A stretch of 64,000 bases of DNA from Scopulibacillus daqui (GTDB lineage: Bacteria > Bacillota > Bacilli > Bacillales > Sporolactobacillaceae), in NCBI RefSeq assembly GCF_016908855.1, contig NZ_JAFBER010000007.1, positions 1-64,000 of the forward strand. The letters are read 5' to 3'. The translations under genes were made by a program, and so were the position numbers. This document shows, piece after piece, positions 26,102 to 36,609 of this stretch; the stretch's first letter is position 1, and each line of letters starts with the position of its first letter. The notes under the pieces are model-generated. The model was not told where the DNA came from. It ran no database searches and saw nothing but the letters and a program-made list of their open reading frames with translations.

Positions 26102-27322
26102 TTGACTTATATTGAACGCGGAACAACACAATATTGGCAGGCAAACCTTGCTTTATTCTTCGGCGGGTTTGTCACTTTTTCGATCCTTTATACGACCCAG
26201 CCTTTAATGCCGATTTTTTCTAAGCATTTCGGTATATCACCGTCTGCGGCCAGTCTTAGCCTTTCTCTTACAACCGGCGCCCTGGCTCTTTGTATGCTGC
26301 TGGCCGCTGAAGCATCCGATGCCATAGGCAGAAAGCATATCATGATATTTTCTATGGCGCTGGCATCGATATTTACTTTAGTCACAGCCTTCAGCCCTAA
26401 TTTTGCGGTCTTGCTCATATTGCGCGGACTGCTGGGTATTGTGGCAGCAGGAGTCCCTTCAATAGCAATGACATATGTCAATGAAGAATACCATCCGAAG
26501 ACGCTTGGTCATGTGATGGGGCTTTATGTTAGCGGGACATCGATAGGCGGTATGTATGGACGTATCGCTGTCGGCGCTGTCACTGATTTCTTCTCTTGGC
26601 AAACTGCTTTTATATTTATTGGAATAACCAGTTTGATCATCAGCCTTTTGTTTTGGAGGCTGCTCCCTGATTCCCGTCACTTTGTACCTAAACAAGTATC
26701 TGTAAGGTCTTTCTTCCATTCTCTTGGCAGTCAACTTAAAAATCCCGGCATACTTTGCATTTTTGGGATTGGTTTCTCATTAATGGGCGGCTTCGTTACT
26801 ATGTTTAATTATATTGGCTATCTGTTATCGGAAAAACCTTATTCATTAAGCCAGTCTGTTATTGGTTCATTATTTATTGTCTACATGATGGGAACAGTCA
26901 GCTCAACATGGATGGGTCACATGGCAGATACAAAAGGGCGCGCAAAGGTGATCATAATATCTGCCGTGATCATGTTGGCTGGAGTATTACTGACTTTATT
27001 CGCAAACTTATTTATAAAAATAATGGGTTTGGCTGTGTTTACCTTTGGCTTCTTTGGCTGTCATTCCGTTGCCAGCGGATGGGTTGGCGATAGGGTTAAA
27101 GAAAATAAATCACAGGCGTCATCATTATATTTATTATTCTATTACACAGGATCAAGTTTAATAGGCACATTGGGCGGCTGCTTCTGGAGCCGTTTCGGCT
27201 GGGGAGGCATTGCGGGATTAATCAGCAGTCTGATTGTCCTGTCATTGGTCCTTACTGTCATCAGTTATGCATTTGAGAAAAAAGAAGCCAAGAGACATGA
27301 CTGTTATCGTCAAGCACAGTAA
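26102..27322 (+). CDS. MFS transporter (YnfM/YybF-like)
   Basis: This 406-residue protein has 12 predicted membrane helices. ASDAIGRKHIM gives the helix 2-3 loop, and TYVNEEYHPKTLGHVMGLYVSGTSIGGMYGR marks the YnfM-type subfamily of amino-acid, sugar or drug exporters. The start is a TTG following AAAGGTGAAATGAA; an overlapping ATG is out of frame. The divergent LysR gene probably regulates it. Substrate not deducible. Confidence 0.83.
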   Translation: MTYIERGTTQYWQANLALFFGGFVTFSILYTTQPLMPIFSKHFGISPSAASLSLSLTTGALALCMLLAAEASDAIGRKHIMIFSMALASIFTLVTAFSPNFAVLLILRGLLGIVAAGVPSIAMTYVNEEYHPKTLGHVMGLYVSGTSIGGMYGRIAVGAVTDFFSWQTAFIFIGITSLIISLLFWRLLPDSRHFVPKQVSVRSFFHSLGSQLKNPGILCIFGIGFSLMGGFVTMFNYIGYLLSEKPYSLSQSVIGSLFIVYMMGTVSSTWMGHMADTKGRAKVIIISAVIMLAGVLLTLFANLFIKIMGLAVFTFGFFGCHSVASGWVGDRVKENKSQASSLYLLFYYTGSSLIGTLGGCFWSRFGWGGIAGLISSLIVLSLVLTVISYAFEKKEAKRHDCYRQAQ

Positions 27323-27328
27323 TTCCAA

Positions 27329-27359
27329 AAAAGCTGCCGAGATGATCTCGGCAGCTTTT
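27329..27359. terminator. Bidirectional terminator
   Basis: A perfect 14-bp stem aaaagctgccgaga/tctcggcagctttt between the MFS and aconitase genes, with T-runs both ways. Confidence 0.9.
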
Positions 27360-27362
27360 GTA

Positions 27363-30098
27363 TTAAGCATTTTCTTGTAATTTTCTTCTAAGCACCATTT
27401 GAAGGATACCGCCGTTTCGATAGTAGTCAATTTCTACCTCGCTGTCGAAACGGGCGATCACTTCAAAGTTAGTTGTTTTGCCGTTTTCGTCAGCAGCAGT
27501 CACTTTAAGGAGCTGCTGAGGTTTAACGTTTTCATCAATATCAACTGTGATCGTTTCTTTGCCAGTTAAACCAAGCTTATCAGCGTTTTCCCCTTCTTTA
27601 AATTGAAGCGGAAGGACTCCCATCATGACAAGGTTGCTGCGGTGAATTCTTTCATAGCTTTCCGCGATAACTGTCTTAATGCCTAGAAGGTTCGTGCCTT
27701 TTGCAGCCCAGTCGCGGGAACTGCCCATGCCGTAATCTTTGCCGGCGAGAACAACAAGGCCTGTGCCGTCTTCTTTGTACTTCATGCATGCATCGTACAT
27801 TGGCATCACTTCGCCCGTAGGCCAATAAGTTGTGAAACCGCCCTCTGTTCCCGGTGCAATTTGGTTTCTGATACGGACGTTAGCAAAGGTGCCTCTCATC
27901 ATGACTTCATGGTTGCCGCGGCGGGAACCGTATGAGTTGAAGTCTGCAGGCTTGACGCCTTTTTCGATGAGGTACTTGCCTGCCGGGCTGTTTTTAGCAA
28001 TCGCACCTGCTGGCGAAATATGGTCAGTTGTCACAGAGTCGCCGAACTTGCCTACAACGCGCAAGCCTTTCAGCTGTTCAATTTTATCCGGTTCGGCTGA
28101 AAGATTTTCAAAGAACGGCGGATTTTGAATGTATGTTGAGTTTTCATCAAAATCATAAAGTTTTCCTTCGCTTGTATCAATGTCATTCCAGCGTTTATTT
28201 TCTTCGAATACACGTGCGTATTCTTTCTTAAACATTTCTGGACTCACTGACTTGGTCATGACTTCTTCTATTTCTTCAGCTGTTGGCCAAATATCTTTAA
28301 AGTAAACATCATTGCCGTCTTTATCTTTGCCAAAGGAATCGTTTTGCAAATCAAAGTTCACTGAACCGGCTAGAGCGTACGCAACAACTAACGGCGGTGA
28401 AGCCAGATAGTTGGCTCTAACCAACGGATGGATGCGCCCTTCAAAGTTGCGGTTGCCGGACAACACGGAAGCAACGGTCATATCCCCTTCAGCAATGGCT
28501 TTTTCAACTTCTTCAGGAAGCGGTCCGGAGTTACCGATGCATGTTGTACAGCCATAACCGACTGTATTAAATCCAAGCTCATTCAAATATGGGGTCAATC
28601 CGGCATCATCTAAATAATCTGTAACAACTTTTGAACCGGGAGCTAAGCTTGTTTTCACGTAACTCGGCACTTTCAAACCTTTTTCGACTGCTTTTTTGGC
28701 TACAAGACCGGCACCGAGCATAACGCTTGGGTTGGAAGTATTTGTACAGCTTGTAATTGCTGCGATAACAACAGCACCCGTCTTAAGAGACACTTCTTTG
28801 CCGTCAGGATACTTGACGGATACTTCTTTTTTAATTTCGTCTTCGCCTAAGCCGAATCCATGATTGCCTGCTTCTCTGACAAGAGCCTTATTGAATTCTT
28901 CTTTCATTTCAGAAAGCGGAATGAGGTCTTGCGGACGCTTCGGACCGGATAATGAAGGCTCAACAGTTGAAAGATCAAGTTCAATCACTTTGGTAAATCT
29001 AGGATCCTTAGCATCAGGCGTATAGAATAAACCATTTGCTTTGCAATAAGCTTCAACAAGCTTGACTTGCTCTTCGCTTCTGCCTGTCAGACGCAAATAA
29101 TTCAGCGTTTCTTCATCAACAGGGAAGAATGTTGCTGTGGCACCGTTTTCAGGCGACATGTTAGAAATAGTCGCGCGGTCAGCAAGAGACATTTGCGCCA
29201 TGCCTGGACCAAAGAATTCCACGAACTTGCCTACAACGCTTTCGGCACGAAGAACTTGAGTCACTTTAAGCGCCAGGTCAGTTGCAGTCGTACCGTTAGG
29301 CAGTTCTCCAGTCAGCTTAACGCCGATAACTTCTGGAACCGGGAAGTATGACGGCTGTCCCAGCATGCCGGCTTCAGCTTCTATGCCGCCGACGCCCCAG
29401 CCGAGAACGCCAAGTCCATTAATCATAGTCGTATGAGAATCCGTACCTACTAATGTATCAGGAAATGCAATATATTCGCCGTTTCCTTCTTCATTAGCGT
29501 GGACAACAGAAGCTAAGTACTCAAGGTTAACTTGGTGAACGATACCTGTTGCAGGCGGAACAGCGCGATAATTTTCAAATGATTTTTGCGCCCACTTTAA
29601 GAATTTATAGCGTTCGATATTTCGTTCGAATTCTTTTTCCATGTTATATTTTAAAGCTTCATTTGAACCGAAGCGGTCAACTTGGACAGAGTGGTCAACA
29701 ACAAGATCCACCGGTTTTTCGGGATTAATCTTATCAGGGTCGCCGCCCATATCCGCCATCGCTTTTCTCAGTGAAGCCAAGTCAACAACAACCGGCACCC
29801 CGGTAAAGTCTTGGAGGATAATGCGCGAAGGGTTAAAAGGAACGTCTATCTCTTTATTTAGTTCCTCTGTTCCCCATTTTGCCAAATTTTCAACATGTTC
29901 CTTCTTAATGACTTTTCCATCATATTGGCGCAGCACAGACTCTAGCAAAACCTTAATTGAATAAGGGAGTCTTTCAATATCGCCAAATTGTTTTAATGCG
30001 TCCAACTTATAGTAATTATACGTTTTTCCGTTTACAGAAAACGTATCGCGAGCTTTATAGATATCTTGCTTCGCTTGGTCTTTTGTAGAAGTTGGCAT
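27363..30098 (-). CDS. citB: Aconitate hydratase A
   Basis: This 911-residue aconitase/IRP-type enzyme isomerises citrate to isocitrate in the TCA cycle. The three [4Fe-4S] cysteines are in [13 protein letters not shown] and [19 protein letters not shown] and the swivel-domain [10 protein letters not shown] (substrate Arg) are present, and the length matches Bacillus CitB. The start at 30098 is chosen for AAAGGAG 9 bases upstream. Apo-CitB in Bacillus also binds RNA. It is monocistronic. Confidence 0.97.
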   Translation of the reverse strand: MPTSTKDQAKQDIYKARDTFSVNGKTYNYYKLDALKQFGDIERLPYSIKVLLESVLRQYDGKVIKKEHVENLAKWGTEELNKEIDVPFNPSRIILQDFTGVPVVVDLASLRKAMADMGGDPDKINPEKPVDLVVDHSVQVDRFGSNEALKYNMEKEFERNIERYKFLKWAQKSFENYRAVPPATGIVHQVNLEYLASVVHANEEGNGEYIAFPDTLVGTDSHTTMINGLGVLGWGVGGIEAEAGMLGQPSYFPVPEVIGVKLTGELPNGTTATDLALKVTQVLRAESVVGKFVEFFGPGMAQMSLADRATISNMSPENGATATFFPVDEETLNYLRLTGRSEEQVKLVEAYCKANGLFYTPDAKDPRFTKVIELDLSTVEPSLSGPKRPQDLIPLSEMKEEFNKALVREAGNHGFGLGEDEIKKEVSVKYPDGKEVSLKTGAVVIAAITSCTNTSNPSVMLGAGLVAKKAVEKGLKVPSYVKTSLAPGSKVVTDYLDDAGLTPYLNELGFNTVGYGCTTCIGNSGPLPEEVEKAIAEGDMTVASVLSGNRNFEGRIHPLVRANYLASPPLVVAYALAGSVNFDLQNDSFGKDKDGNDVYFKDIWPTAEEIEEVMTKSVSPEMFKKEYARVFEENKRWNDIDTSEGKLYDFDENSTYIQNPPFFENLSAEPDKIEQLKGLRVVGKFGDSVTTDHISPAGAIAKNSPAGKYLIEKGVKPADFNSYGSRRGNHEVMMRGTFANVRIRNQIAPGTEGGFTTYWPTGEVMPMYDACMKYKEDGTGLVVLAGKDYGMGSSRDWAAKGTNLLGIKTVIAESYERIHRSNLVMMGVLPLQFKEGENADKLGLTGKETITVDIDENVKPQQLLKVTAADENGKTTNFEVIARFDSEVEIDYYRNGGILQMVLRRKLQENA

Positions 30099-30194
30099 CC
30101 CACTCACTCCTTTTCCGACGGTTTTCACAAAATCGTAGAAAAACTTACATATCTATCATAAATCAAAATAATACATAAGTAAAATTCAATGAGG

Positions 30195-31601
30195 TTATGA
30201 TTCGTCATAAGCGTAACTTATATTTTGAACTGCGTTTAGAATCTCGACGCATTCATTATCGGCCACCGTTCGACAATCAATGATCAAGTCCTCGTCCTGG
30301 ATACGGCCAATAACAGCAGGCTCGCCTTTTCTTAATTCACAGGCGAGGCTGTGAGCTGCAAGCTTCCGATGCTTAATGGCAACACCGTAACTTTCTAAAT
30401 CAACATCAGGCATTGTTCCGCCGCCTATAGGCGAACGAAGCGATACCAAACGAACTGTCAAGCCGGAAACCCCTTCCAAATGTTCGAGAAGCCTTTGCGC
30501 GCGTTTTTTTACCGATGAACGCTTCTCCATGATCCGGTTCAGCGTCGGGTTTTGATCATAGCTGTGTTCGTCCAAGAAATAGGACTGAATGGTTGCGCTG
30601 AGAGCCGCGAGCGTCATTTTATCAACACGAAATGTTCTCATCAGCTGATGTTTTTTTAACCGGTCGATTAAAGCCTTCTTGCCTAATATGATTCCCGCTT
30701 GCGGACCGCCAAACAGCTTATCCCCGCTGCACGATATGATATCCGGCCCGTCCTTTAAAACATTTGCCGCAACAGGCTCATTGCCGATGCCGTATTGATG
30801 AAAATCAAAAAAGGCACCGCTGCCAAGATCCTCATAAAAAATAATGCCATGCCGCTTAGCGATGCTTGCCAAACTTTTTCTGGACACCGATGAGGTAAAT
30901 CCTGTGATGTTAAAGTTGCTGCGATGAACCTTTAAAACCATTGCTGTATCATTGGTTATCGCTTGTTCAATATCTTCTGTGTGCGTTTTATTCGTTGTTC
31001 CTACTTCAACAAGCTTGGCGTCACTCTCTTCCATAATTGATGACACGCGAAAAGAACCGCCGATTTCAACGAGTTCTCCTCGGGAGACAATGACTTCTTT
31101 ATTCTTGGCAAACGCCCGCAAAATAAAATAAACAGCCGCAGCATTGTTGTTGACAACCAGCGCTGCTTCCGCCCCGGTTAACTTCCTCAGCAGCCATTCA
31201 GTATGATCATGGCGGCTGCCCCGTTCGCCAGTCTTTAAATCTAACTCAAGATTTGTATAGTTTGTCGCCGCTGAAAAGACTTCTTCAGCCGCACGTTCAC
31301 TTAACCGCGCCCGGCCCAAATTCGTATGTAAAATAACGCCTGTTCCATTGATTACTTTCCGTAAAGGTGTTTTGATAAGCAGCGAAGCTTTGCTTGTGAA
31401 TTTTTGATAGACTTCTCGATAAATTTCTTTTTCGCTTGTTCCTGTTGTTCGTTTCATCAGCTGTTCTCTTACTTCGTTAACAGCTTCTCGAGCCAACATC
31501 GTTAAATATTTTCCGCTGATGCCTCGGCTCAAAAACAAACGGTATTGGCTGCTGTCTTGTATTGCTTTGATAGACGGTAAATAACGAAACTTATTATCCA
31601 T
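30195..31601 (-). CDS. selA: L-seryl-tRNA(Sec) selenium transferase
   Basis: This 468-residue PLP enzyme converts seryl-tRNA(Sec) to selenocysteyl-tRNA(Sec) with selenophosphate. Visible are VINGTGVILHTNLGRARLS (near residue 85), RGELVEIGGSFRV, and the PLP lysine in SCSGDKLFGGPQAGII (near residue 295). It is divergent from selD with a 134-base shared regulatory region, and selB lies beyond selD. All three protein genes for selenocysteine use are thus present; the tRNA gene selC is not in this window. Confidence 0.95.
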   Translation of the reverse strand: MDNKFRYLPSIKAIQDSSQYRLFLSRGISGKYLTMLAREAVNEVREQLMKRTTGTSEKEIYREVYQKFTSKASLLIKTPLRKVINGTGVILHTNLGRARLSERAAEEVFSAATNYTNLELDLKTGERGSRHDHTEWLLRKLTGAEAALVVNNNAAAVYFILRAFAKNKEVIVSRGELVEIGGSFRVSSIMEESDAKLVEVGTTNKTHTEDIEQAITNDTAMVLKVHRSNFNITGFTSSVSRKSLASIAKRHGIIFYEDLGSGAFFDFHQYGIGNEPVAANVLKDGPDIISCSGDKLFGGPQAGIILGKKALIDRLKKHQLMRTFRVDKMTLAALSATIQSYFLDEHSYDQNPTLNRIMEKRSSVKKRAQRLLEHLEGVSGLTVRLVSLRSPIGGGTMPDVDLESYGVAIKHRKLAAHSLACELRKGEPAVIGRIQDEDLIIDCRTVADNECVEILNAVQNISYAYDES

Positions 31602-31671
31602 AGAGACCTCTGTTTCATGTATTTATATATTGTTTGTTATTATTGTATTATAAACAAATAAAAGCGGGTTA

Positions 31672-31711
31672 GCGATTAAAGTTAGATTTTAGAGCACTTA
31701 ACTCTAATCGC
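31672..31711 (+). promoter_or_regulatory. Hairpin in the selA/selD intergenic region
   Basis: An inverted repeat of 13 positions with one mismatch (gcgattaaagtta with taactctaatcgc) lies 25 bases before the selD start. It could be an operator between the divergent genes or an RNA element in the selD leader; no known class is recognised. Confidence 0.4.
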
Positions 31712-31735
31712 AGCCTTAGAATAGGAGGAACGGAC

Positions 31736-32782
31736 ATGACCGACTTAAAAAGACTGACTAAAATGTCTTCCAAAGGCGGCTGAGGCTGCAAATTAGGTCC
31801 TGAGGACTTGGCGCAAGTTTTGCGTCAATTACCAGCGCAAAAAGAAGATCCAAACCTGCTTGTCGGAACAGATACATCTGATGACGGCGGTGTTTATAAA
31901 TTAACTGATGACCTTGCTCTTATTCAAACCATTGACTATTTTACACCGGTTGTTGATGACCCGTATATGTTCGGGCAAATCGCGGCAGCCAATGCGCTAA
32001 GCGATATCTATGCAATGGGCGGAACGCCGAAGACAGTGTTAAACATAGTCGGATATCCTATGGAAGCGCTTGGCCCCGATATGCTGAGCGAAATATTAAA
32101 AGGCGCCGCAAATAAAGCCGCGGAAGCTGGGGCAGTAACGGTCGGAGGGCATTCTATTGATGATCAAGAACCTAAGTTCGGTCTTGCAGTCACCGGAGTG
32201 GTTCATCCGGATAAATATTATAAAAATGTCGGCGCTAAAGCAGGCGACGCACTCGTTCTGACTAAGCCGATCGGTGCCGGCATTCAAACAACTGCGATAA
32301 AACACGATCATATGACTGACGAAGCAATTGATAAAGTTAGCCAAGTGATGGCTGAACTTAACAAAACGGCAGCTGAACTGTTGAAGAAGTATCATCCTCA
32401 TGCCGTAACAGATGTCACAGGCTTTGGGTTATTAGGACATGCCTATGAGATGGCATCAGGCAGCCGCGTCACAATGACTATCAATAAGGATCATGTCCCT
32501 GTCTTGGCCGGGACTGAAGCCTTGGCGAAAGACGGCATGATTCCAGGGGGAACCCGAAAGAATTTACGTTGGCTGACCCCAAATATTGCGTTTCATCAGT
32601 CTATTGCCGAGCATTGGCCGTTCATCTTGGCCGATGCGGTCACTTCCGGCGGACTGCTTGTCAGCTTGCCTAATCACGAAGCCGAACGATATGTGAGGGA
32701 TCTGCACAAGGCAGGCATAACAGAAGCCGCTGTCATTGGCAACGTTCATCAACATTCTGACAAGGTCATAAAGGTTTTTTAA
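31736..32782 (+). CDS. selD: Selenide, water dikinase, selenoprotein with in-frame UGA
   Basis: SelD makes selenophosphate from selenide and ATP. The true start is ATG 31736 (ribosome site AGGAGG). Codon 16 is TGA at 31781-31783, in the context KGG-U-GCKLGPEDL, exactly where SelD has its active-site Cys/Sec, followed by the invariant Lys. With UGA read as selenocysteine the product is 348 residues, the normal length. Later motifs are GTDTSDDGG, TIDYFTPVVDDP, VGGHSIDDQEPKFGL and TDVTGFGLLGHA. An annotation tool that stops at UGA would truncate it. Confidence 0.93.
31781..31822 (+). promoter_or_regulatory. Selenocysteine codon with candidate bacterial SECIS
   Basis: UGA is followed within 20 bases by a small hairpin, GGTCC-TGA-GGACT, with the start of a GGUC-type apical region, as SelB recognition elements require. 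The fold is estimated by eye. Confidence 0.6.
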
Positions 32783-32900
32783 AGGAAAACGCGGCTGCGC
32801 CCAGTCTCCTTAGGCACAGCCGCACCGCTCATACTGTTAACCTATCTTAACTGCGCCGGATCATCACCAATGCTGGCGGGATATTGTTCTGAAAACAAAG

Positions 32901-32926
32901 AAACTCGCATACACCGAGTTTTTTAA
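32901..32926. terminator. Terminator between selD and selB
   Basis: A 7-bp stem aaactcg/cgagttt followed by T on the plus strand, serving selD; it also lies just after the convergent selB. Confidence 0.65.
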
Positions 32927-32930
32927 TTTC

Positions 32931-34844
32931 TTAAGAAATAATTAAATGATCCAGACTTTTAATCAGCCATTTTCTGCTGTTGTCTTCCCGTTTCGTCAAG
33001 CCTTTCAAGTCGCAGCATTCGAGAAAAGGCATTAAATATTTTCGCGTCAGCCCTAAAATCTCTTTTGCCTCTTGAACCGTAAATTGTTCATTTGTATGAT
33101 CCTTTAACTTTTGCACCTGATTCATAAACTTGCCGCAATCTGCGATATGCTGATCATCAAGCAGTACCGCTTGTCCTGTGTTCAGCAAAAATTGTCTTAA
33201 CTCAATGTGGTAATGATCAGGAATTTCTTGGTTTTTACAAATGTCTACCCATGCCTCAACTTTTAATCCTTGTTCTTTTAGCTTAAGAACAGCATTATTC
33301 ATTCGGGTCTGCCACGCCTTTGGCAAATGAGGGACAAATTCAGCCCGCCGAATCACCGGACCGTCCGCCATAATTAGATGTTGATCTTTTAATTGCTGGA
33401 AAGCTTTCTGAATGATGGCATCTGGAGCGGAAACCGTTTTAAGCCATTCAGCTTTGGGCCGGCCTAATCTCATTGGAAATTGATCATGGTAACGTTCCAA
33501 GCTTTGCAGAAGTTGTTTTTTTATGGCCTCAATCATGATTTGGCATGCAAAATGTTCCTGATCCAGCGGTACGGCGATACTTTGTTCGATAAAATTTTGA
33601 ATGACTTTATGGCATATATCATGAGGTAACCCGGTCGCTTTAATGAGTTCTTTCTTATCAAGCATTGTATGTTCATAGAGCGCTTGCATCACTAAATCTT
33701 CCGGCGACCCTTTTGCTTTTTGTTCGAGTTTCCTGACCGTTTGCTCGCCAAATCGATGCTTTGAAACTTGCACATCAATGACGATTCCGCCGCCGATTGT
33801 CTCGGCTGGTGTTGGTCTTCTCAAAATAAAACGATCGCCTTTTTTGGCAACAATCGGCTTATCCAATTGCAATTGCGCGTAAAATCGTTCTCCCCCATTG
33901 ACTTTATTCCGGTCAAACAGGATAATCCTTCCCATAACAGCGGCCGTTCCTGTATGACAAACAATCGGCATTCTCTGTTTGATAGGATGGTTTATACCCT
34001 TTGCCGTTTGGATATCGACATCTATCCGATCTGTCGGTATGTATACTTTCCTATCAGAAACAAGAACATCTCCCCTTCTCACTTCATCACGGGACACGCC
34101 GAGCAGATTAATGGCTGCCCTTTGCCCTGCGAAAGCTTTCTCTTTATCTTTATAATAGACTTGAATGCTTCTTGCTTTTGTCTTTTTCCCTTTTGGCAAA
34201 AGAATGATTTCTTCTCCTTGCTGTATGCTGCCGTTAAAAATGGTGCCTCTGGCAATCGTGCCGAATCCTCGTAACGTAAAAACATCATCGATAGGCAATC
34301 GAAAAGGCTCGTTCGTATTCTTTGGCTTTATTTTGTTGCACTTTTCGATAACCGCCTGCCTTAATCCATCTATCCCTTCATGAGATAAACTATCGACTTT
34401 AAAAATAGGCGCCCCGGCAAATGGCGTTTCAGAAAGATCCTGTTTCACTTCACTTTCAACGAGATCAAGCCATTCTTCATCTGCCAAATTCACTTTCGTT
34501 AAAATAACAAAAGCTTCTTTCAGCCCAAGTAACGTTAAAATGTCAATATGTTCTTTTGTTTGCGGCATGACGCCTTCATCGGCCGCGATCACGATAAGAA
34601 CCATATCAATGCCTGCGACACCTGCGATCATTTGACGAATAAATTTTTCATGGCCGGGCACATCAATAACAGCAGCACGATGATGTTCATCCAAATCTAG
34701 ATAAGCAAATCCATTTTCAATAGAAATCCGCCGTTCTTTTTCTTCCTTTAAACGGTCCGTATCGATGTTCGTTAAAGCCTTTGTTAAGGCGGTTTTCCCA
34801 TGATCAATGTGGCCCGCAAGCCCGATCGTGATATGTGAATTCAT
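32931..34844 (-). CDS. selB: Selenocysteine-specific elongation factor
   Basis: This 637-residue translational GTPase delivers selenocysteyl-tRNA to UGA codons next to a SECIS. G1 is AGHIDHGKT, G3 is DVPGHEKF, and domains II-III follow (FTLRGFGTIARGTIF). The C-terminal third (from about residue 390) is the tandem winged-helix region that binds SECIS RNA. The G4 motif reads ILTKVNLAD: Asn stands where NKxD/TKxD has Asp, an unusual change that might weaken guanine specificity. AGAAGGGAG precedes the ATG. Confidence 0.95.
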   Translation of the reverse strand: MNSHITIGLAGHIDHGKTALTKALTNIDTDRLKEEKERRISIENGFAYLDLDEHHRAAVIDVPGHEKFIRQMIAGVAGIDMVLIVIAADEGVMPQTKEHIDILTLLGLKEAFVILTKVNLADEEWLDLVESEVKQDLSETPFAGAPIFKVDSLSHEGIDGLRQAVIEKCNKIKPKNTNEPFRLPIDDVFTLRGFGTIARGTIFNGSIQQGEEIILLPKGKKTKARSIQVYYKDKEKAFAGQRAAINLLGVSRDEVRRGDVLVSDRKVYIPTDRIDVDIQTAKGINHPIKQRMPIVCHTGTAAVMGRIILFDRNKVNGGERFYAQLQLDKPIVAKKGDRFILRRPTPAETIGGGIVIDVQVSKHRFGEQTVRKLEQKAKGSPEDLVMQALYEHTMLDKKELIKATGLPHDICHKVIQNFIEQSIAVPLDQEHFACQIMIEAIKKQLLQSLERYHDQFPMRLGRPKAEWLKTVSAPDAIIQKAFQQLKDQHLIMADGPVIRRAEFVPHLPKAWQTRMNNAVLKLKEQGLKVEAWVDICKNQEIPDHYHIELRQFLLNTGQAVLLDDQHIADCGKFMNQVQKLKDHTNEQFTVQEAKEILGLTRKYLMPFLECCDLKGLTKREDNSRKWLIKSLDHLIIS

Positions 34845-34918
34845 GATGCTGCTCCCTTCTATTTTATTGTTTGGGGCATAAAGCCAAATTCACTATAAAT
34901 CGAGTGAGTTGAATAAGT

Positions 34919-35190
34919 TCACCCGATATCCGGCAGTTGATAGAAACGGCAAGTATTATCCCAAATGATTTTATAGACATCTGATGCTTTCTGGATGAAA
35001 AGTTCCAATAACTCAATATAAGGCGCAAGATCTACCTTCTTTTTTTGACGCATATAATAAGGCAAGCCCGCCTCGCCGACCGCAATCATCGCTTTTACGC
35101 CGTATTGGCTGTTTTCATTAATCATATAAGAAATCTGTTGTTGTGAATATTGGTCTTAAAATGAATATGTGCGTCTATGATTTTATTCAA
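34919..35190 (-). pseudogene. TatD-type amidohydrolase remnant
   Basis: From a TTG at 35190 (after GGGGGAAG) the frame reads NKIIDAHIHF, the metal-binding start of a TIM-barrel amidohydrolase. It then shifts by 2 bases to DQYSQQQISYMINENSQYGVKAMIAV. The next part, GEAGLPYYMRQKKKVDLAPYIELLELFI, belongs farther inside the protein, and the end is a C-terminal ASDVYKIIWDNTCRFYQL. Most of the catalytic barrel is therefore missing. It is a dead gene with a frameshift and at least two internal deletions. Confidence 0.7.
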
Positions 35191-35343
35191 CGTACTTCCC
35201 CCGTTTTCGCTGTTCCTCTTAGTTTGAATATATCATTTATAAATCTTGTGACAATAAAAAAATGAAATTCCCCAAATGAATTGACGGAATCAGCTTGTCT
35301 TTCTATACTGGTAGAGTTAATGAAATGAAACAAGGTGAACATC

Positions 35344-36420
35344 ATGGATTTTGTGATAAATTTCTTATCTTTTTACGTTGTTTATGTTGAGGGTCAAGGC
35401 GAACAGGTCAATAAACATTATAAACACTTTCAAACATTAGATACGGAAAGCTATGAAAGCAGCGCGCTGAAAGACTTTCTAGATGGAGAGCTGACAAAAA
35501 TCGCGAAACGGAAAGTCGAACGCCACCCGAAGTCTGAACAAGTCCCGACAAAAATTGGCCAGTTCATTGTAGAACCTGGCCACGGTCTAGATACCAACCC
35601 GAACTATAATCTCTTTCACCGGATCCGCTTTGCCGATAATCAAGATGAATTTAAAGCATTGAGCGAGCAGTTTGTTTCTGCTTATACCGACACAAGCGCG
35701 GTACGCGGCGGTGTATTTCTTGTTGCTTCAGCAAAGCTGCGAAAATATTTCGATGATCCGTTCGTTTTTATTATGAAGTGCGATTTCGAACCGAAAGTGG
35801 CTTCAATCGCCGATGAAACGTCCCTTATCCGCAACTTGGAAATGGCCATTACTACAAAAAATATGAAGTCTATTCAGTATCCTTTCATGCCGGAAGACGG
35901 CATGGTTGAGGAAGGTGAACTGAAAATACACCAAGCTTCGCACGCCCGTTATTTTGAGGATTTCCTTAAATTCGTTGAGTTTGAAAAATCTATGCCCGAA
36001 ATTGTAAAAACACAAGTGATGGACATGGTGCGTGAACACATCATAGAATCATACGAAGAGGACAGCGAAGAGCGGGGACAAATCGAAGAAGCAATGGAAA
36101 CGTGGGCGCAAAGCCCGAAACGCGAGCTGCAAGAGCGCTTCAGTACGGAACAAGTCGTAGAAGCAGCAGGGCAAATTGTCGAGCACACACCCGATTTGGA
36201 GTTGAAGCTGAAACTCGATCATATCTTTCTTAAAGGACTGCTTTCCGACTTTGGCGAATCGATACATTTAGCTAAATCTAATGGCCGATATATCCTCCTT
36301 GTTGAAGCGGAAGCAGTGCATTTTGAAAAAGGCTTTTCGCCGATTGAATTTCATAAGCCTGATGATTTACAGAAAGTTATCGAGAAAATAAAGTCAAAAA
36401 ATAACACTAGCAAACTATAA
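35344..36420 (+). CDS. DUF3900 domain protein
   Basis: This 358-residue soluble, acidic protein matches the DUF3900 family of bacilli as I recall it (start MDFVINFLSFYVVYVEGQGE; later FHRIRFADNQDEF and GGVFLVASAKLRKYFDDPF). It is reminiscent of nucleoid-associated NdpA-like proteins in general layout, but function is unknown. The ATG at 35344 is preferred to a GTG nine bases earlier because AAGGTG then sits at normal spacing. A terminator follows. Confidence 0.75.
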   Translation: MDFVINFLSFYVVYVEGQGEQVNKHYKHFQTLDTESYESSALKDFLDGELTKIAKRKVERHPKSEQVPTKIGQFIVEPGHGLDTNPNYNLFHRIRFADNQDEFKALSEQFVSAYTDTSAVRGGVFLVASAKLRKYFDDPFVFIMKCDFEPKVASIADETSLIRNLEMAITTKNMKSIQYPFMPEDGMVEEGELKIHQASHARYFEDFLKFVEFEKSMPEIVKTQVMDMVREHIIESYEEDSEERGQIEEAMETWAQSPKRELQERFSTEQVVEAAGQIVEHTPDLELKLKLDHIFLKGLLSDFGESIHLAKSNGRYILLVEAEAVHFEKGFSPIEFHKPDDLQKVIEKIKSKNNTSKL

Positions 36421-36430
36421 AGTACTTAGC

Positions 36431-36458
36431 TCAGCGGGCGGTTTTGTTCCCCCGCTGA
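36431..36458 (+). terminator. Terminator after DUF3900 gene
   Basis: An 8-bp stem tcagcggg/cccgctga, weak T tail. Confidence 0.5.
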
Positions 36459-36609
36459 ATTTAGTTGAACTTATAGGGGTGTTTCCGCTTGTTAGCCCCT
36501 GCCTCTTTTCCTATCTTTCTTATTTTATCGGAACAATATTCTTTCATGGTGAGATTGTTTCATAAGCATAGGCAATTTGCAATAATAGTCCTTCTGAAAA
36601 GGTGCGCCC

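Noticed and set aside
32783-32930. Search for a selC (tRNA-Sec) gene between selD and selB
   Set aside because: The only structures are a GCGGCTG/CAGCCGC stem and a terminator; no tRNA-like cloverleaf of about 95 nt or UCA anticodon arm is present.
33768-34274. 168-codon plus-strand frame opposite selB
   Set aside because: Shadow of a clearly real gene; no family features.
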